Source: Styela clava (taxonomy: Eukaryota > Chordata > Ascidiacea > Stolidobranchia > Styelidae). From it: a stretch of 64,000 nucleotides of DNA. Under the pieces are notes generated by a model that worked only from the letters and a program-made list of their open reading frames with translations, had not been told where the DNA came from and did no database searches. The stretch is taken from contig NC_135252.1 of NCBI RefSeq assembly GCF_964204865.1, positions 13,103,383-13,167,382 of the forward strand, written 5' to 3'. Below, one piece after another: positions 34,691 through 49,600 of the stretch. The translations under genes and the position numbers were made by a program. Positions within the stretch are counted from its first letter, which is position 1; every line of letters begins with the position of its first letter.

Positions 34691-37600
34691 ATGTGGTTTC
34701 AAAAAACCTTACTGCTTGTGTGTTTCGTTTTTATGGGAGTAGAAGGTAAGTTATCATTTTTGTTTTTTATCTGAAAATGCCCGGACGACAATTTATTCGA
34801 TATGATTATTATCTATCGAATATTTGCCTGCGCAAAAATAAGAATGAAGTTTGCTTTTGGTTTAATAACATTGTTCATTATTTGGTATTTGTGCCAAAAA
34901 AAATTTGTTTTTGCGCGTTTTTTATATGGAGAATTATTGAGGTAAATATGCAGAAACATTTCATAGAAATTAAAATATTATTGTGCTTCTTCTTCTATTG
35001 ATTTAGAATGTTGTCTTAGCCATTGCGGATAAAAACCGACCGATTAAGAAATTTTTTTTTTGACAATTCCGACAAATTATCCAACACTGAATGCCCAATT
35101 TACGATGATACGTACTGACGCATTCCCATCGTGCATTCGAGACGTAGTTTTTCTTGCGGACGCAATTCATCACGAATGAAAAATAGTTACACTGAGAATG
35201 ACGATAATTATTGTTAAAAGATAAGAAAAGAAAAAAATTTGAATGGAGAAAATTTTTTGGTTTATCGAATCTTCTTCCTCTAGCTTTTAGTATTTTGATT
35301 AGAGGATGGCCATAAATCAACGGACATGAGAAACATGGTCAGCGTATGCACGTAAAATGGCATTCAGAACAAACGTATTTTGCAAAAATAAATAAACTCT
35401 GTCAAACAACACTTAGTACGATAAGTTGTAACAAAGACCCATTAATCTCTCCTTTAAACACAATCCGTGCGCTTCAACAAGAATGAATATTATTGAGCAT
35501 CAAAGAATAAAATCAGTGTTCAGTGAAGATGGAATTGTCAGTTGAACATGATTAAAGATGTTTACCATCGATCGGATTCAAATGCTTCATAAAATAATTA
35601 ATATCGTAATCAATTAATATTACTTAAAATATTGTGGTAAATAATGATATCATCATTAATATTTAAAAGCATTTATTTATAGTTTTACAACCACCGCGAT
35701 ACGGAAATTTTCATGTAGACTCGCCCTCAAGCCATTTCATGTAAATGCTTTCGTTACATTTTTAATTTTGACGTGAGCATTTTGAGACGAATCGGTGACT
35801 CATCTCATGTCAAAATTTAATTAAAACATATTGAGTCATTTTAATTTTCGATTTCTGTATTGAATGGAAAGTACAGGGTTTCGATGCTAAAAACATTTCC
35901 GAACGAATATATTATTGCCAGGCATGGAACGTACGTGAAATACTCTTTATCAATGAAACATACCAACTTTCATGATTATAAGTTTCCAACAGTTTCATAT
36001 AAACTTTTCCACTTGCAGACATTAACTTGTTTTTATCCATATCAAGCTATTCAAAAATAGTAACGTTTTTTCTTGGTGCATAGAAATGTGATTCGGTCCA
36101 TTAATAGTTTTCTCTATTGTTCTTAGTCAATAAAAATATAAGATATTGTAGATTACAGAAAATAGGAAAACTATCCATTTCTAAACATTCATCGAAATCT
36201 CGACATTTTTACGTTTACATCTTCACTTAAAATCTTACATTTCATTAGAATCATAAGAATATATTAATCTAGAAGTTCAATTCTCTAAATTAACAAATTA
36301 ATGTTTAAATACTGTCGCAAGATAGGTTTAAATTATTTGTGAGAACAAAAGAAATGGCACTGCTGTTATGAATAAATATTTCGTAAATTCAAAATTAAAA
36401 TGTAATGTGGTATCTCAACATTTTTCTGAAATAACATGAAAGCAATCTCTTGCGCACTCATTCGGAAATAAGAGACACTCATACTAGAAAAAATTTCGGA
36501 TGGCATATGAAATACCACGAGCTAGTGAAATATTTCAGATTGATGGTAGCAGTTTCTTATGTTGTGAACAGCGTTTATTAAATAGCTTCGTATGTACATA
36601 TTTTTTAATTTTTAAAAATGTACGCCAAATTAAATTATTAAATTTTCCCTGTGTTGTAATTTTTCAACTCCCAAATTGAGCATATGACGAATAATTCTTT
36701 ATGTTGATGTTGTAACATTTTTTATGAGCAATATTTCGAGTTTTAACTTTCCTCGTCTATGTTCCAGCGTGTCGAATGCCAAGTAAAGATTATCCACCAG
36801 ACGCGTTCCCCGAACATGGCGACCAAGGCGATCAAGATGGGGATTCACAAGGCAGAAAGAAAAGGCACGTGGTAACTAACCCCCACGACGTTGACCATGT
36901 TTTGAGCGACTTTTTCACTACATGTTTGTTTGATAAAACCGGAAGTGTTTTCTCATCGTGGAGAGCCGTTATTGATTTTGTTCTTCGTGATACAAGATGG
37001 TATTCTGCATCCGACGAACAGTTTTGTAAACGGTGAGTTTATTTGAAAATAATAATTTGAGTCTATGAATTCATAGAATTCAATAATGATTTACCATTTT
37101 AATAGGATTAAATATAATTTAATTTGTGTTTCCAGACAATCCAATATTAATTAAATGAAAGCAACAATAAACCACCTTATTTTACAGAAACTATGACCGC
37201 GAAATTCCTGTTGAATGCTGGCAGAATCGTTTTGAAAAGCTCGTTGCTCTAGATTCAAAGTTGCTTCCAAAAGCGAAGGAATGCATGCAAGAATATGCTT
37301 GGTCGAAAGGTAGGAGATATAATTTCCATATTATATTCTTATAAAAAAGCGTTGCAGCAACATACAAAGGGTAAGGTATGGATGTTCCTATTCTGTTACG
37401 ATAAATAGAAAATCTTATCTGCCATTTACATGACAATCCCGTTGGACATCGGATGGAAATTTCGAAGATTTTAGAAGTGTCAGTAAATGAAGATATAAAC
37501 AATGCCCACAAAAATGAGTATATCATAAATAATTTCCCAACCCGATTTTCAATTCATGTAGTGGTTTCGAATGCATAACTTGTACAGCCTGATAAACCCC

Positions 37601-40600
37601 AAAGTGATTGGAAATTGAAGCAATGAGGATACGGTGGTATTTTTGATTGTTATTACCTTTTATTATTTTCTTTTCTAGAAACACCTATCCGTGGAAAACG
37701 TGGCGTGGCGTCACCTGGACGTCCTCGAACCACCTTAAAAATTGATATTTGTCTTGGAATTTCCACAAAGGAATATGGATCTTGCGTGGAAGATAATCTC
37801 TTAACTAGAAAAAATATTGCAATGTATGGTTCATTGAAAGAATATAACCAGAAGTCCATTGATGACTTTGTATCCGATCACTATTCTGAGTGCAGGTATT
37901 GATTGAGCTCTTACGATATTTGGTATAAGAAATATACCGGAATGCATAATTAACTAACACTTTACCGTTTAAGTGCTACAAGTATTTTTTCTTGAAAAGT
38001 ACACGCGCAAGGTGAAAGTATTAAATTACACTGTGCGAGACTATTTTTCAACAGGCATTTCACCAAACATAACACCACAGATCTTCACAAGTATCTAAGA
38101 AATTAGACTACAATGTGTCCTGGAAGTACATCAACAGCCAATTATTAATCAATTAAACTGAATTATAAAAACATACATATGAGATTCTATTACGACATGA
38201 ACTGAAAAATCATTGCTAATTGATAGGTAAAAACGTCCTATATATATATATATATATTAGTATAATTGTGCATGAGTACAATGTAACAATGTAAAATTAC
38301 AGCAAACTATTGTGACTCTCCATTGCTATTCCATTATATTTACTGGGTTGGTCAGTTTCGTTTGGTGTTTCACGGTATGGCAAAAAAGTTAAATCAAATG
38401 CTAACAATTTGTTTTAGAATCACATCTCGGTACAACCGTTTTACTGGAAATGTCTACATGGAAAATTGTCCAATTCATTATTTGAATCCATCATTCAATA
38501 CAGCACCTCGTACGCCTACATGTTTGTCAACAACGTTCAAGGAAATTGTACGAACTTCATCGCCTCTTTTCGCTGCAACAAAAACTTGTATTCAAAAATA
38601 TTCTAACGGTGAGAACTTTATTTTAATTTACATGTACACATATTGATTTTGTCTCATACGCGTCATTTTTGTTAACGTTTGCGCAATATTTGTGGGTAGT
38701 TCAGCATGTATTTGGTTTGTTTCGAGCGCCCTCAATGAACACGAGGTGTGATACAGCATTAATTTAGCCCCGGGCTCGATAAATTAATCCGTATTCTGAA
38801 CGACGGAGCAAACACGTAGAGGAATATTATTGCTGTGCTAAAATTTTAAGTAAAATTTTTTTAAATTTTTATTTTGCAAGTTGTCTCATCTTTCTTAATT
38901 AAATATTACATTAATTAAATTACATTAAATATTACATAAATTAAATAAATACAGCATTAATTTAGCCCCGGGATCGATAAATTAATCCGTATTCTGAACG
39001 ACGGAGCAAACACGTAGAGGAATATTATCGCTGTGCTAAAATTTTAAGTAAAATTTTTTTAAATTTTCATTTTGCAAGTTGTCTCATCTTTCTTAATTAA
39101 ATATGGATGGTGGATTAAGCATCAAATTTACGCTTTCCCTGCAGTTCATCCGTATTTATGGGCTGCATCGCTATGTATTATCACTATTTTTACTGCAGAT
39201 AAATGCAAAAATGTGAAATGCTGGCGTCCGTATGAACAATGTGACCCATCAACTGGAAGATGCATTTGTCGGCCGGGATATGAGAAAAATAACCGAGGAA
39301 CTTGTGTTGGTAAGACGTCAATAGGCTGTTGCTGTTTTCTCTCCATCTCCACTTTTATTTTTTTTTAAATTCTGTATTTTTAAACAGAAGAAAACAAATG
39401 CCGGGCCAGATTCTGCAGTGGCTTACACAAAGTGTGTGATCCAGATACGGGAAACTGCGTCTGCAAGGAAAACTACGTCTTGAATGCACGCGGTGATTGC
39501 GTCAGTACGTATTTGTTACTTTTTTATCGAAATTGTAAAAAAAATATTCTTTTTCATTGATTGGTTTTTATTCGTAATGGGTTAGACCAGGGGTCTCCAA
39601 CTCAAAACATGTCGTGGGCCACTTTTTAAAATTTATTGACTACGCGGGCCGCAAACCAAGAAATCAGGTATAAAAATGGGTATCTGAATGTATTGTGTTG
39701 AAATTACACTTGAATCTCACAGCAAACGAGACATGAAACATATTCATTCACTTGTGCTGGATATTTGATCTCGATGTTTGGCCTTATTTTGCGTTGGTGT
39801 GCTAGTCTTAAGACAGCATGCAAATGCTCGTCCGTTAGTCGTGTGCGGAGGGCTGACTTGCTAACTTTCATAGTGCTTTCATAACTGCTCGCAAATATAA
39901 GAACTGCCAAAAATTGCAGGTATGCAAAGTGAATGTGCAATTAGCTTTGCAAACCATTCTTCGGGCACAATGGAGTGACCGAAACTCGTTTATTTCGTCA
40001 CAATGAACATGCGAAATAAAATTATCGCATCTATAATAATTGCATCATAACAAAATTATAAAACATGAACGTGGACAACAGGGGGGAATTTTGCTTCACT
40101 TTTCACAGTTTGTCGGACTCTTGATGATAAATGACGCGATAAAACCTACTAATAGTGAACGTCGTACTATCTTAGTTTTTGTGGAAAAATGCCAAACATG
40201 ATGCGGACGCAAAAAAAAAATGGTTGGCGGTCCGCATGCGGCCCGCGTGTTGGAGACCCCTGGGTTAGACAATATTCTAAATTGACAGAGGCAGAAACAC
40301 AATAATATTCTAATTTCTGTGAAATGTTTCCGCAGTCTGAGTCGGTATTTTTTTTAAATCTTTGCCAAATAGCATACCCCGATTTGTTGTACAATGAATA
40401 AAGTGATGCTCGACGTTTCTCTAAATACACCATAAAAAATAAATTTAGTGGTTTACGATTTTATCAATTATTTGGTGATTTTTTATTTTATTCACTCTCT
40501 TTATGTCTGATGTTCAATTTTAGTGCTGAGTAGATGCGCATTGATATTTTGTGGAGGACAATATAAAACTTGTGACGAACGAACAGGATTATGTGTCTGT

Positions 40601-43600
40601 ATGGAAGGTTACGTTCCAGATGGGAACGGTATTTGTCGTGGTGAGTCCCATCAATTCTGTCGCTTCGTTTTTCTTTATTCCCTGACTTTGTCCTTGTTGG
40701 TTCTTCTGTACTACCTTAGCTCGTTGTTTTCATACCCACTTATTTATTTCTCTTCTCTACTTGAATATTTACTGCAGAAATTATAGTTTATCTTTGTAAA
40801 AGTTTTAGTTGTTTTTAGAACAATCTTCTGATCCATGTCGGAGAAAGATTTGTGGCGTTGGTGAACAATGTGTTGTATATGAAGGATCCCCGTTTTGTGT
40901 TTGTATGGAAGGTTACGAAAGAATTGTTCCTGGAATATGCAGAAGTGAGTCGGTATTACTATAAATTTTAATGCTATTTCAGCTTTATATATAATAGTGT
41001 TTTCTATTGACGCGGTTTCATTATATCGGTGGAATTAATATGAATACTCCAATTAACATTCATGTGTCATTTGTGAATATTCTTTTTTAATACTCTAATT
41101 ATAACGTAATTCTTTAAATTGCAGTGCCAAACAATTGTCGCCAAACGAATTGTGGGCCTAATGGTAGATGTAGAATGAGACAGGGGCGGCCGGTTTGTTT
41201 TTGCAATCCTGGGTATATCAGGAAAGGCGGCAAATGTGAACCAGAAGGTATTACTTTTTGCTTATTCTTGATAAACTAAATAAATGAAGGGGTGAGTTAA
41301 AAATGATACATAATGTATGATAATATAGAAAATGAACCACTTACCACTCACAATTTTGTTTTCGTCCTCCCCCCTTATACCCTCAAGAAGGAGTCGTGGA
41401 ATAATTGAAAATTCAGTTTAATGTAACGCATATCTATCTTTTTACACATTCAGTTTAATTTAAAACCCAGCATTTGATACGACTTATTGTTTCCACAGTA
41501 ATTGATCCATGTGCAACTGTCCGTTGCGGTAGATATATGGAGTGTAAAGTCGATCAATTCGGTGCACCAGGTTGCGTTTGCATTGCTGGATATGTTCCTG
41601 ACCCTGAAATGAATGGAGTAGGCTGCAAGCGTCCTGGTGAGTAGAAAGTTAAATAAAAACTACTGCGAGTTTAGCTTAATTATTGATAGGGCATACCTTT
41701 GTGCAGACTGATAATTATAACGCGAAAGTGCTTGAGACTTGATCCAATCCGATTAGTTATCCAAAAGTATGTTGCGTTGGACAGTGTGTTTAATCACACA
41801 GTTGAACTTAGATATTTTTTTATAACAGACCCGTGTGATAATGTTGATTGCGGTCCGCACGGTAGATGTGTCAGAAACGGAAACTGTGTTTGCAATCCGG
41901 GATATAGCAAAGTAAACGGACGCTGTGTTGGTAAGTTATCCCAATTTTTTTTTTTTTTTTTATTTATTTATCACAATTTCTTGCTTGATGATAGTTTAAT
42001 TCTGAAATGCATCTGAAAAAGGAAACTAAAATTTTTTTTTTTAGATCCTTGCGAAAACATTAATTGTGGGCCAAACGGTAGATGCGTAAGAGGGCGTTGT
42101 ATTTGCGATAGAGGTTTTGTAGAAGTTAACAGACGATGTGTTGGTAAGTCAATAATAAATCCTATAGTGGTTACGTATTTGATACAGATAGTTATTTGGT
42201 CGCTCTATTTATATCGCGATAGACTTGAATTTTCAATCACCTTCAATCACATTATAAGATGACTTATATCATTTTACTTATAATTCGCAACAACTATCCT
42301 CCTAGCTAAAAGATTGTTCAGCATAGCTCTCCATTATACACAACAATTATCACTCGAGTCAGGTTTGAAGTCTGAAGGTGACCAATGGCTCACGGTGGGC
42401 TTAATATAAACGTCAATGTTTACAATTCAGGGTGGTCCAAAGCTGTCGGCTTCGGCGGGAACAAAATTATTTTTGCATTGTTCGCGGGCCACAATAGTGC
42501 CAGGAATAGGTGAACTGTGCAATAAAAAACAAACACTTTTATTGTGCAAACGCATTGAACGCATTGTCATTTATCAAGCTAGAACATGCAAAAAATACCA
42601 AAACACGTACTAAAACCAGCAAAAGTCTTTCCATATCTACATTTAGTGTAAGATTTCAAGCTATTCAGAACGGAAAAAGCGCTTCCGAAAATCTAAGTGC
42701 TTTCGAACATCGATGAAATCTTCAAACCACCAAAATCTTAACTTTGGAAAATGCTCATTGCTCACACGATTCTAAAATTCTGTTTTGAATTATATTCCTT
42801 TGTCACCGACCGACACGACTTGCCTACATATCAAGCAAGCATTGTGGTATTTATTATTCCTCACCCATCCAGTTAAAAATCTGTTTGAATTCGTCAGCTT
42901 TCTTTTCAAACTCATGTTTACAAAATAACTTACAAAAAACTGCAGATTGATCGATTACCAATTGTGAGGTACGGAAGGGTAATTACAAAATTTTCTGATA
43001 TGCAGCATTTTTTAAAATACTGTTTAGGCTGGTTGCAAAAAAGCCGGCATGGATTATATTATTAGGCCATAACATTAACGTTCAGTTATCAGGCATAGCC
43101 AACCTAGGCTAATAAAATCCGGATTCGATTTTTAGTTTTCTATGATGCCAAAATTGGTAGGATATATATTTCCGACCAAAAAGGTAGAAAGCAAGATAAC
43201 AATTTAGACTGCCTAGCCATAACACTAGTCAATTCAATGACATTATTGATGTAACAATTTGTCGAAATATTTTTTGGGGTTATTTTTATGACGAAACAAC
43301 ACCAAATGCGATTTTTTTTAATATTCTCGTAATGCGACGCGGGTCACAGACAATGAGTCCGCGGGCCACAGACAATGAGCCCGCGGGCCTGGGTGTGGAC
43401 CACGCTGGTCTACATAATCATGATATTATAAAAAAAAAAAAAATGAGATCATCGTTGAATAAACATGGATCTTCTTGATTTCTATTCCACTTTTCGCGAT
43501 GAATTCAAAATGGAGGATTCACAAAAGCAATTTTTACCATCAATGTTCATACAATATTAGGCATTTTCCAAAAATTATACGAATATTCCATTGTGTTTTT

Positions 43601-46600
43601 ATAATGCGTAATCTTACAATCTGCTAAAATAATGAGCATTTTTGCCTCGTTTAACGCAATTTTCGATATGTTTTACAGGTCCATGTGACGGTGTTACTTG
43701 TCCAGATAACAGTGCCTGTAGTAATGGAAACTGCGTGTGCGATTCTGGATTTTCTAAAAACTCAGACGGAGAATGCATAAGTAAATGAATTTTTTTTTCC
43801 ACAGTCAACGCTCTATTTTAAATAATATGAAGTTTTTTTCTTAGCATTTCTTTAGCATGCAGTCACTAACAGTCTTTTATTATATATATATATACCTGCA
43901 ACAAGTACCAAAACGAGTTTATAAGCTAAGGCACGAAAATATGTCGAAATATAGGTTTGATACATATTTTTGAAAGTAAATACAATTTTGCAATAGTTAT
44001 CGATTTTTTTCAGGAATAAACCCTTGTGATGGAGTTACATGCGAAAGGAATCAGAGGTGCGTTAGGCAAACTGGACAGTGCGTCTGTTTACCTAATTTTA
44101 TTCCCAATCCAGTCGGACCTGGATGCGTACCGAGAGGTAATAACTTTATATATGTGTTGATAGCCGTTTTGTTATAAAAAGCATGTGTTTTGTTGAAAAG
44201 GTTTGAGGCTGTATAGGCTTTTCTCCAAAGTTTCTCAGATATTGTTAAATATATACAGTTGATCACAAAAAATAAGAATCATTGATTTTACTTCTTATAG
44301 GCGTCAATACTACTAACGTTCAGTTTTTATCTTTGTGTAAATAATACCAATGAATACCAACAACCTTGATTTAAAAACGGCAAAGGAAAAAATTACTCAT
44401 TATATCTTTTCAATATTGATCCTCAAAATTGTTTAGTCGTGAACTATCAAGCCAAAAGCTAAGTTTGTGTAAAGTCAAATAAATGAAAATTACACAAATC
44501 CATTTCTGGTAAAACCACAAAAAAATTGTAAAAAAAGTTTCATTGGGGGATAGATAAAATTTGAGTTCATTCGTCAAAGGGTTACCAAATCTAAATTCTT
44601 CATTTTTTTTACCACTTCGATTCATTACTCAGACCGTTGCGCTGGTGTGACATGCACCGGTAACAAGGTCTGCGATAACGGAAACTGCGTGTGTGCATCT
44701 GGATTTAGAGAAAATGCAGATGGAGAATGTACAAGTAAATGATTTTATTTTCACAGTCAATGCTTTATTTTAAATAATATGAAGTTTTTTTTTAATTTTA
44801 GCATACAGTTACTAACTGTCTTTTTTATATATAACTGCAACACGTACCAAAACGAGTTTATAAAGCTAAGAAACGAAAATATGTGGAAATATAGGTTTGA
44901 TACATATTATTAAAAGTAAATACAATTTTTCAATAGGTATCGATTTTTTTTTCAGGAATAAACCCTTGTGACGTAGTTACATGCGAAAGGAATCAGAGGT
45001 GCGTTAGGCGAACTGGACAGTGCGTCTGTTTACCTAATTTTATTCCCAATCCAGTCGGACCTGGATGCGTACCGAGAGGTAATAACTTTATATATGTGTT
45101 GATAGCCGCTTTGTTAAAAAGTGCATGTGTTTTGTTATAAAGATTTACGCCTGTATAGGCTTTTCTCCAAAGTGTTTCAGATATTGTTAAATATATACAC
45201 AAAAAATAGGAATCATTGATTTTACTTCCCATCGTGCGTCAATACTACAACTGTTCAGCTTTATCTTTGTGTAAATAATTTTGGATACCAACAACCTTGA
45301 ACTAAATCGGAAAAAGAAATATATAAAATTACTCATTATATCTTTTAAATATTGATCCTCAAAATTGTTTAGTCGTGAACTATCAAGCCAAAAGCTAAGT
45401 TTGTATAAATTCAAATAAATGAAAATTACACAAATCCATTTCTGGTAAAACCACAAAAAATTGAAAAAAAAGTTCCATTTGGGGATAGATAAAATTTGAG
45501 TTCATTCGTCAAAGGGTTACGAAATCTAAACTCTTCATTTTTCTATCACTTCGATTCATTACTTAGACCGTTGCGCTGGTGTGACATGCACCGGTAACAA
45601 GGTCTGCGATAACGGAAACTGCGTGTGTGCATCTGGATTTAGAGAAAATGCAGATGGAGAATGTACAAGTAAGTCCGTTTTATGCTTATTTGTGATGTAG
45701 TACTTATGTGCTTTAATTAACAAACATCAAAAATATGCTGGCGTTTTTTTTAAACTATAACTTAGTAATAATCATAGGCATTTTCAAATTAAACCGTTGA
45801 TAGTGTATGGGAAGATTAGCTCATTCTCAACCGATGACTCGTGGTCGAAATAAGATCATGATGGAGCCAAGAATCTAGCCCCAAAGACCGAAAAGTACAC
45901 AGTTTGTTTGCAGAGTTTAATTCTCTAAACCTAATCTCTGCAACGAAATGATTTTTCGATATTCAATGTTCAATTCAATGTGAAATTCTCCAATTTTGTC
46001 GTTACAACTTTTTTTTTCAGGAATAAGCCCATGTGAAGGTTTTAGATGCCCAACAAACATGAGGTGTCAAGTTAGAGGGGAAGGTCAAGTATGCGTTTGT
46101 TTACCTGGCTTTATACGAAACCCTACTAATGCTCCTGGATGCATAAGAGGTATGTTTATATATCATACTTTTTTACCCGAACAAATATGTGGGTTCATAA
46201 ACAAAGTCTAACCGAATGGGCGACATTCTGAGCAAAATTTCCTGTCAATACTGTCAAACCCATAATGTGATGTCACAATATCAACATTAAATTTTATCAT
46301 GGTAATGAAAAAAGCCTGGGTCCTAATTCGTGGTTTCTTCAACTGTTATTGTGCTATAATCAGATGCGTGCGCGGGAATATCTTGTCCGGACAACAGCGT
46401 GTGTATCAATGGAGATTGTATCTGCCAGCCACCATTAAGAAAAGATGAATCTGGTCAATGCGTCAGTAAGTATCACGAGTTACAATATAATTCTCTCTAA
46501 TATTAGAATCTGACGTCTGTTCGTCCTGATCTCAACTAAATATTTAAAAATGTGCCGATCTTCTGTACTTTGTAGAAAATTTGGATTTAAGCGGGGTTTG

Positions 46601-49600
46601 TAATCAAATAGGAATCTCAATATTTTTCATTTTGGATAAATTAATTTGACTCACTAGAAAATATTTTGTTCATATTATTTTTTTATAACAAATGTCACGC
46701 TGACTGATAACAAAAAAACATATACACTCTCGATCGCTGCGGAAGGACCAAATTCCACTGACGTGTAATAAAGACTTATTTCAGGTTGTAATAAATTTAA
46801 GTATTGGTTGATCTTGAAAAAGTGTTATTTGTAAAAACTCAGGTGGAAGTCTATGCGACAACTTTCCTCCATGCGGAAGAAACGAAGAATGCCGAATCAA
46901 TTCTGATGGTTTGCCTGAATGCCAGTGCATGTCAGGTTTCATCAGAAATCCAAGAGGATCTGGTTGTATTGCAGGTAAGGTGGTTTGATAATATATGGAT
47001 GGTTGTAAAGTATTTTAATTTTGTAAGTCTACACAGATGTGTTTTCAACACTGCAAGAAGCAAACATTTTGTGTATAATTTTTTCAATTCAAAAAGTGTC
47101 GTTATATTCTTACGAACTTTACTGCGCATCATAGTACATTAACACTGTATTACCAGAGAAGGCAGTATTGGAACAATTCCCTGTGATGTTTGGACCGTAC
47201 ATGGTGGTAGTAAAGTGGTAAAATTTAAAACAAAAATAGAACGTAAAAGCAGGCTGAATTCTTCTGTAGCAGGGCGACGTCATCAATTGAAGCGCTGAAT
47301 TTGCAAATTCCTCAAATCCAATTGTAAATTTCTTGACAACGATTTTATTCATATATATCAATAGTTTTGGAGAACGCTTTGTGTGAAAATTACATAAGAA
47401 AAAGATAAGGCTGCAAATAGTAATCTAGTATTAGCATTTGACCCTTTGCTATACACACGTTCATAAAACTTTCACAAATTTTTGGCACCATGGCCACATA
47501 GCTGAGAAAACGTAGGCATACGCTAATGAAGATCCGCGAGTGAAGTTTCAGGGCCTAATGGTTGATGATTTGAATAGCTTTGAAAAATCCGATACAAATG
47601 GGAAGAACCCAAGCCTACGGAGCCTAAGGAATAAATAAATGTTCGTTTGTAGAATCAGTTTCTATACTTTTGACTTGAACATTTCTAATATTCCGCACAA
47701 CTTCATACATATCGATCCCAACCATATCAACAATATTGTATTTGCCTAAAAGACATTGTTCCATCAAGTTATTCCAATTTTACAATTCCGTATTTCTAAA
47801 AATGTTCGCAAAAATACTTGAATGTATTATTTCACGAATATGATTTCTTTACGTAATTTCTCAAATACAGATCCATGCAGTACTTTGGATTGTGGAGATA
47901 ATAGTGTCTGTGTTCGAGGAAGATGCCGATGTTCGCCAGGATTTAGAGAAAACGATTCAGGAAACTGTGTTTGTACGTCTTTTTATTCTTTATTCTTTTT
48001 ATTCAACAGCAATCAACAACCCTATGTGTAGAAATACATTTTTTGTAACCCATCATTTTGGTTATAGATACTCCCTATATTAGAATTAAGTGAGATGCAA
48101 TGAGGAAACATTTTGACGCTTTCCATTTCGCTCTGATCGTAGCTTAGGTAGAAGCATGAGTTATGCAAGAACCCGGCGTTAACGCATGATATAAATGAAT
48201 AAACAATAGTTTTACTATCCATGGAGCTTGCCGCATATTTAGTCCATGAGAACAGTCGTGTTATGGTTGAAATCTTCTATGCTAATGAAACACGGTATGC
48301 CAGTGCCACATCAATGATATTAGGCAAATCTTTTGTTCATTTATAGCGTTCGATGTATGCGAAGATTTCTGTGGAGAAAACGAAGACTGCGAAGCTACGT
48401 CTGGTAGACCAAGATGTTTCTGCAAAGCAGGATTTACACTCAATGAATTCCGAGAATGTGTCCCTTCAAGTGAGTCGCAGGCATTCGCATTATGGCCTTC
48501 AGATGTATATTCATCCGTTCCACCAGATAGTAATTGAAATGAAAATTAATAAGAGAACAGGCCATTTACCTCATTTGTAAACAAAACATTCAAGTCCATC
48601 ACCCAATAGAAAGTTAGTATGTTTAGACATTAACGTGTTAGATGAAACAAGATCAAAATAAAGAATGTTCAAAATATGCATTTACCATAAGAATACAAAA
48701 ATTCACGTTTTTATCGCCGAATTAGCAAAAAAGTTCTTTTTCTTTGTGTTTTTACAAATTAAAAACACACAATATGTTTTTTTATATTATCTACCTATAT
48801 CTGGAATATAAAAAGCACTTTTAACACACTGAAACTAACCATTATCCTATTTTGTATACTTTATTAATCCTCGAGGCGAAGCATAGAACATGAAATATTT
48901 ACTTTAGATTGCTATGGATTAATGGTGCTAAGATATATTGAATCCCCTTTGTGTTGAGAGTTTTCCAATCGATTCAAATTTTAAAATGAAATTTAATTCA
49001 ATTCATGAAATATTTAAGAATTTCTAAAACAATTTAATTAACCGACTAAAAAAAATTTGAAGCAATAAATTTAAAAATCACAAGTGAGATGTTTTTCAAC
49101 GAGAAGTAAGGAGTATTGGATATTTTCGTGTTTTAGAAATAGATACATCGTTCATTCAGGATGAGTTGATTGAAATTACTTTATTAATTTCACAAATTTT
49201 TATCATTGGTATAAATTCATTGGCTACCCAGATTTTTTCGTCAAAATCAGAACATGGATCTATATCAAAACCCCGCCTTATTTAATGCTAAACATTAGCC
49301 TACAACTAAACAACTCCCGACACATTTTGATTCATGCAATCCGAGAAAACAGAAGTAAGCTATTTAAAATAGCTTGAATAATGAGATGATTTTTTGTTCG
49401 GTGCTGGCTCCCTACTGGATAGTTCAAAAGAGAAAAAATTCCATCAAATGCATTAGGCACACGCCATGAGCCAATCTCCTTTTGCAAAATTACTGTAAAA
49501 ACGATCTTGGAAAAAAATTGAGTTTCACTGAATTGACTTAAAAAAAAACACTCATTTTGTTATATTCAGCAACGGATCCATGTGATGGAGTTACCTGCGG

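Noticed and set aside
34777-35001. 74-codon ORF in intron 1 of the EGF gene
   Set aside because: Phe/Ile/Lys-rich translation typical of AT-rich intron; no homology to exon 2 of the paralogue.
40096-40433. Reverse-strand ORFs overlapping the right end of the hAT relic
   Set aside because: They run across the element's terminal repeat and into intron; unlike the 39704-39940 frame they carry no hAT motif.
44051-45232. Paired reverse-strand ORFs of 71 and 79 codons
   Set aside because: They are antisense shadows of EGF exons 15 and 17 and look alike only because the exon pair is duplicated.
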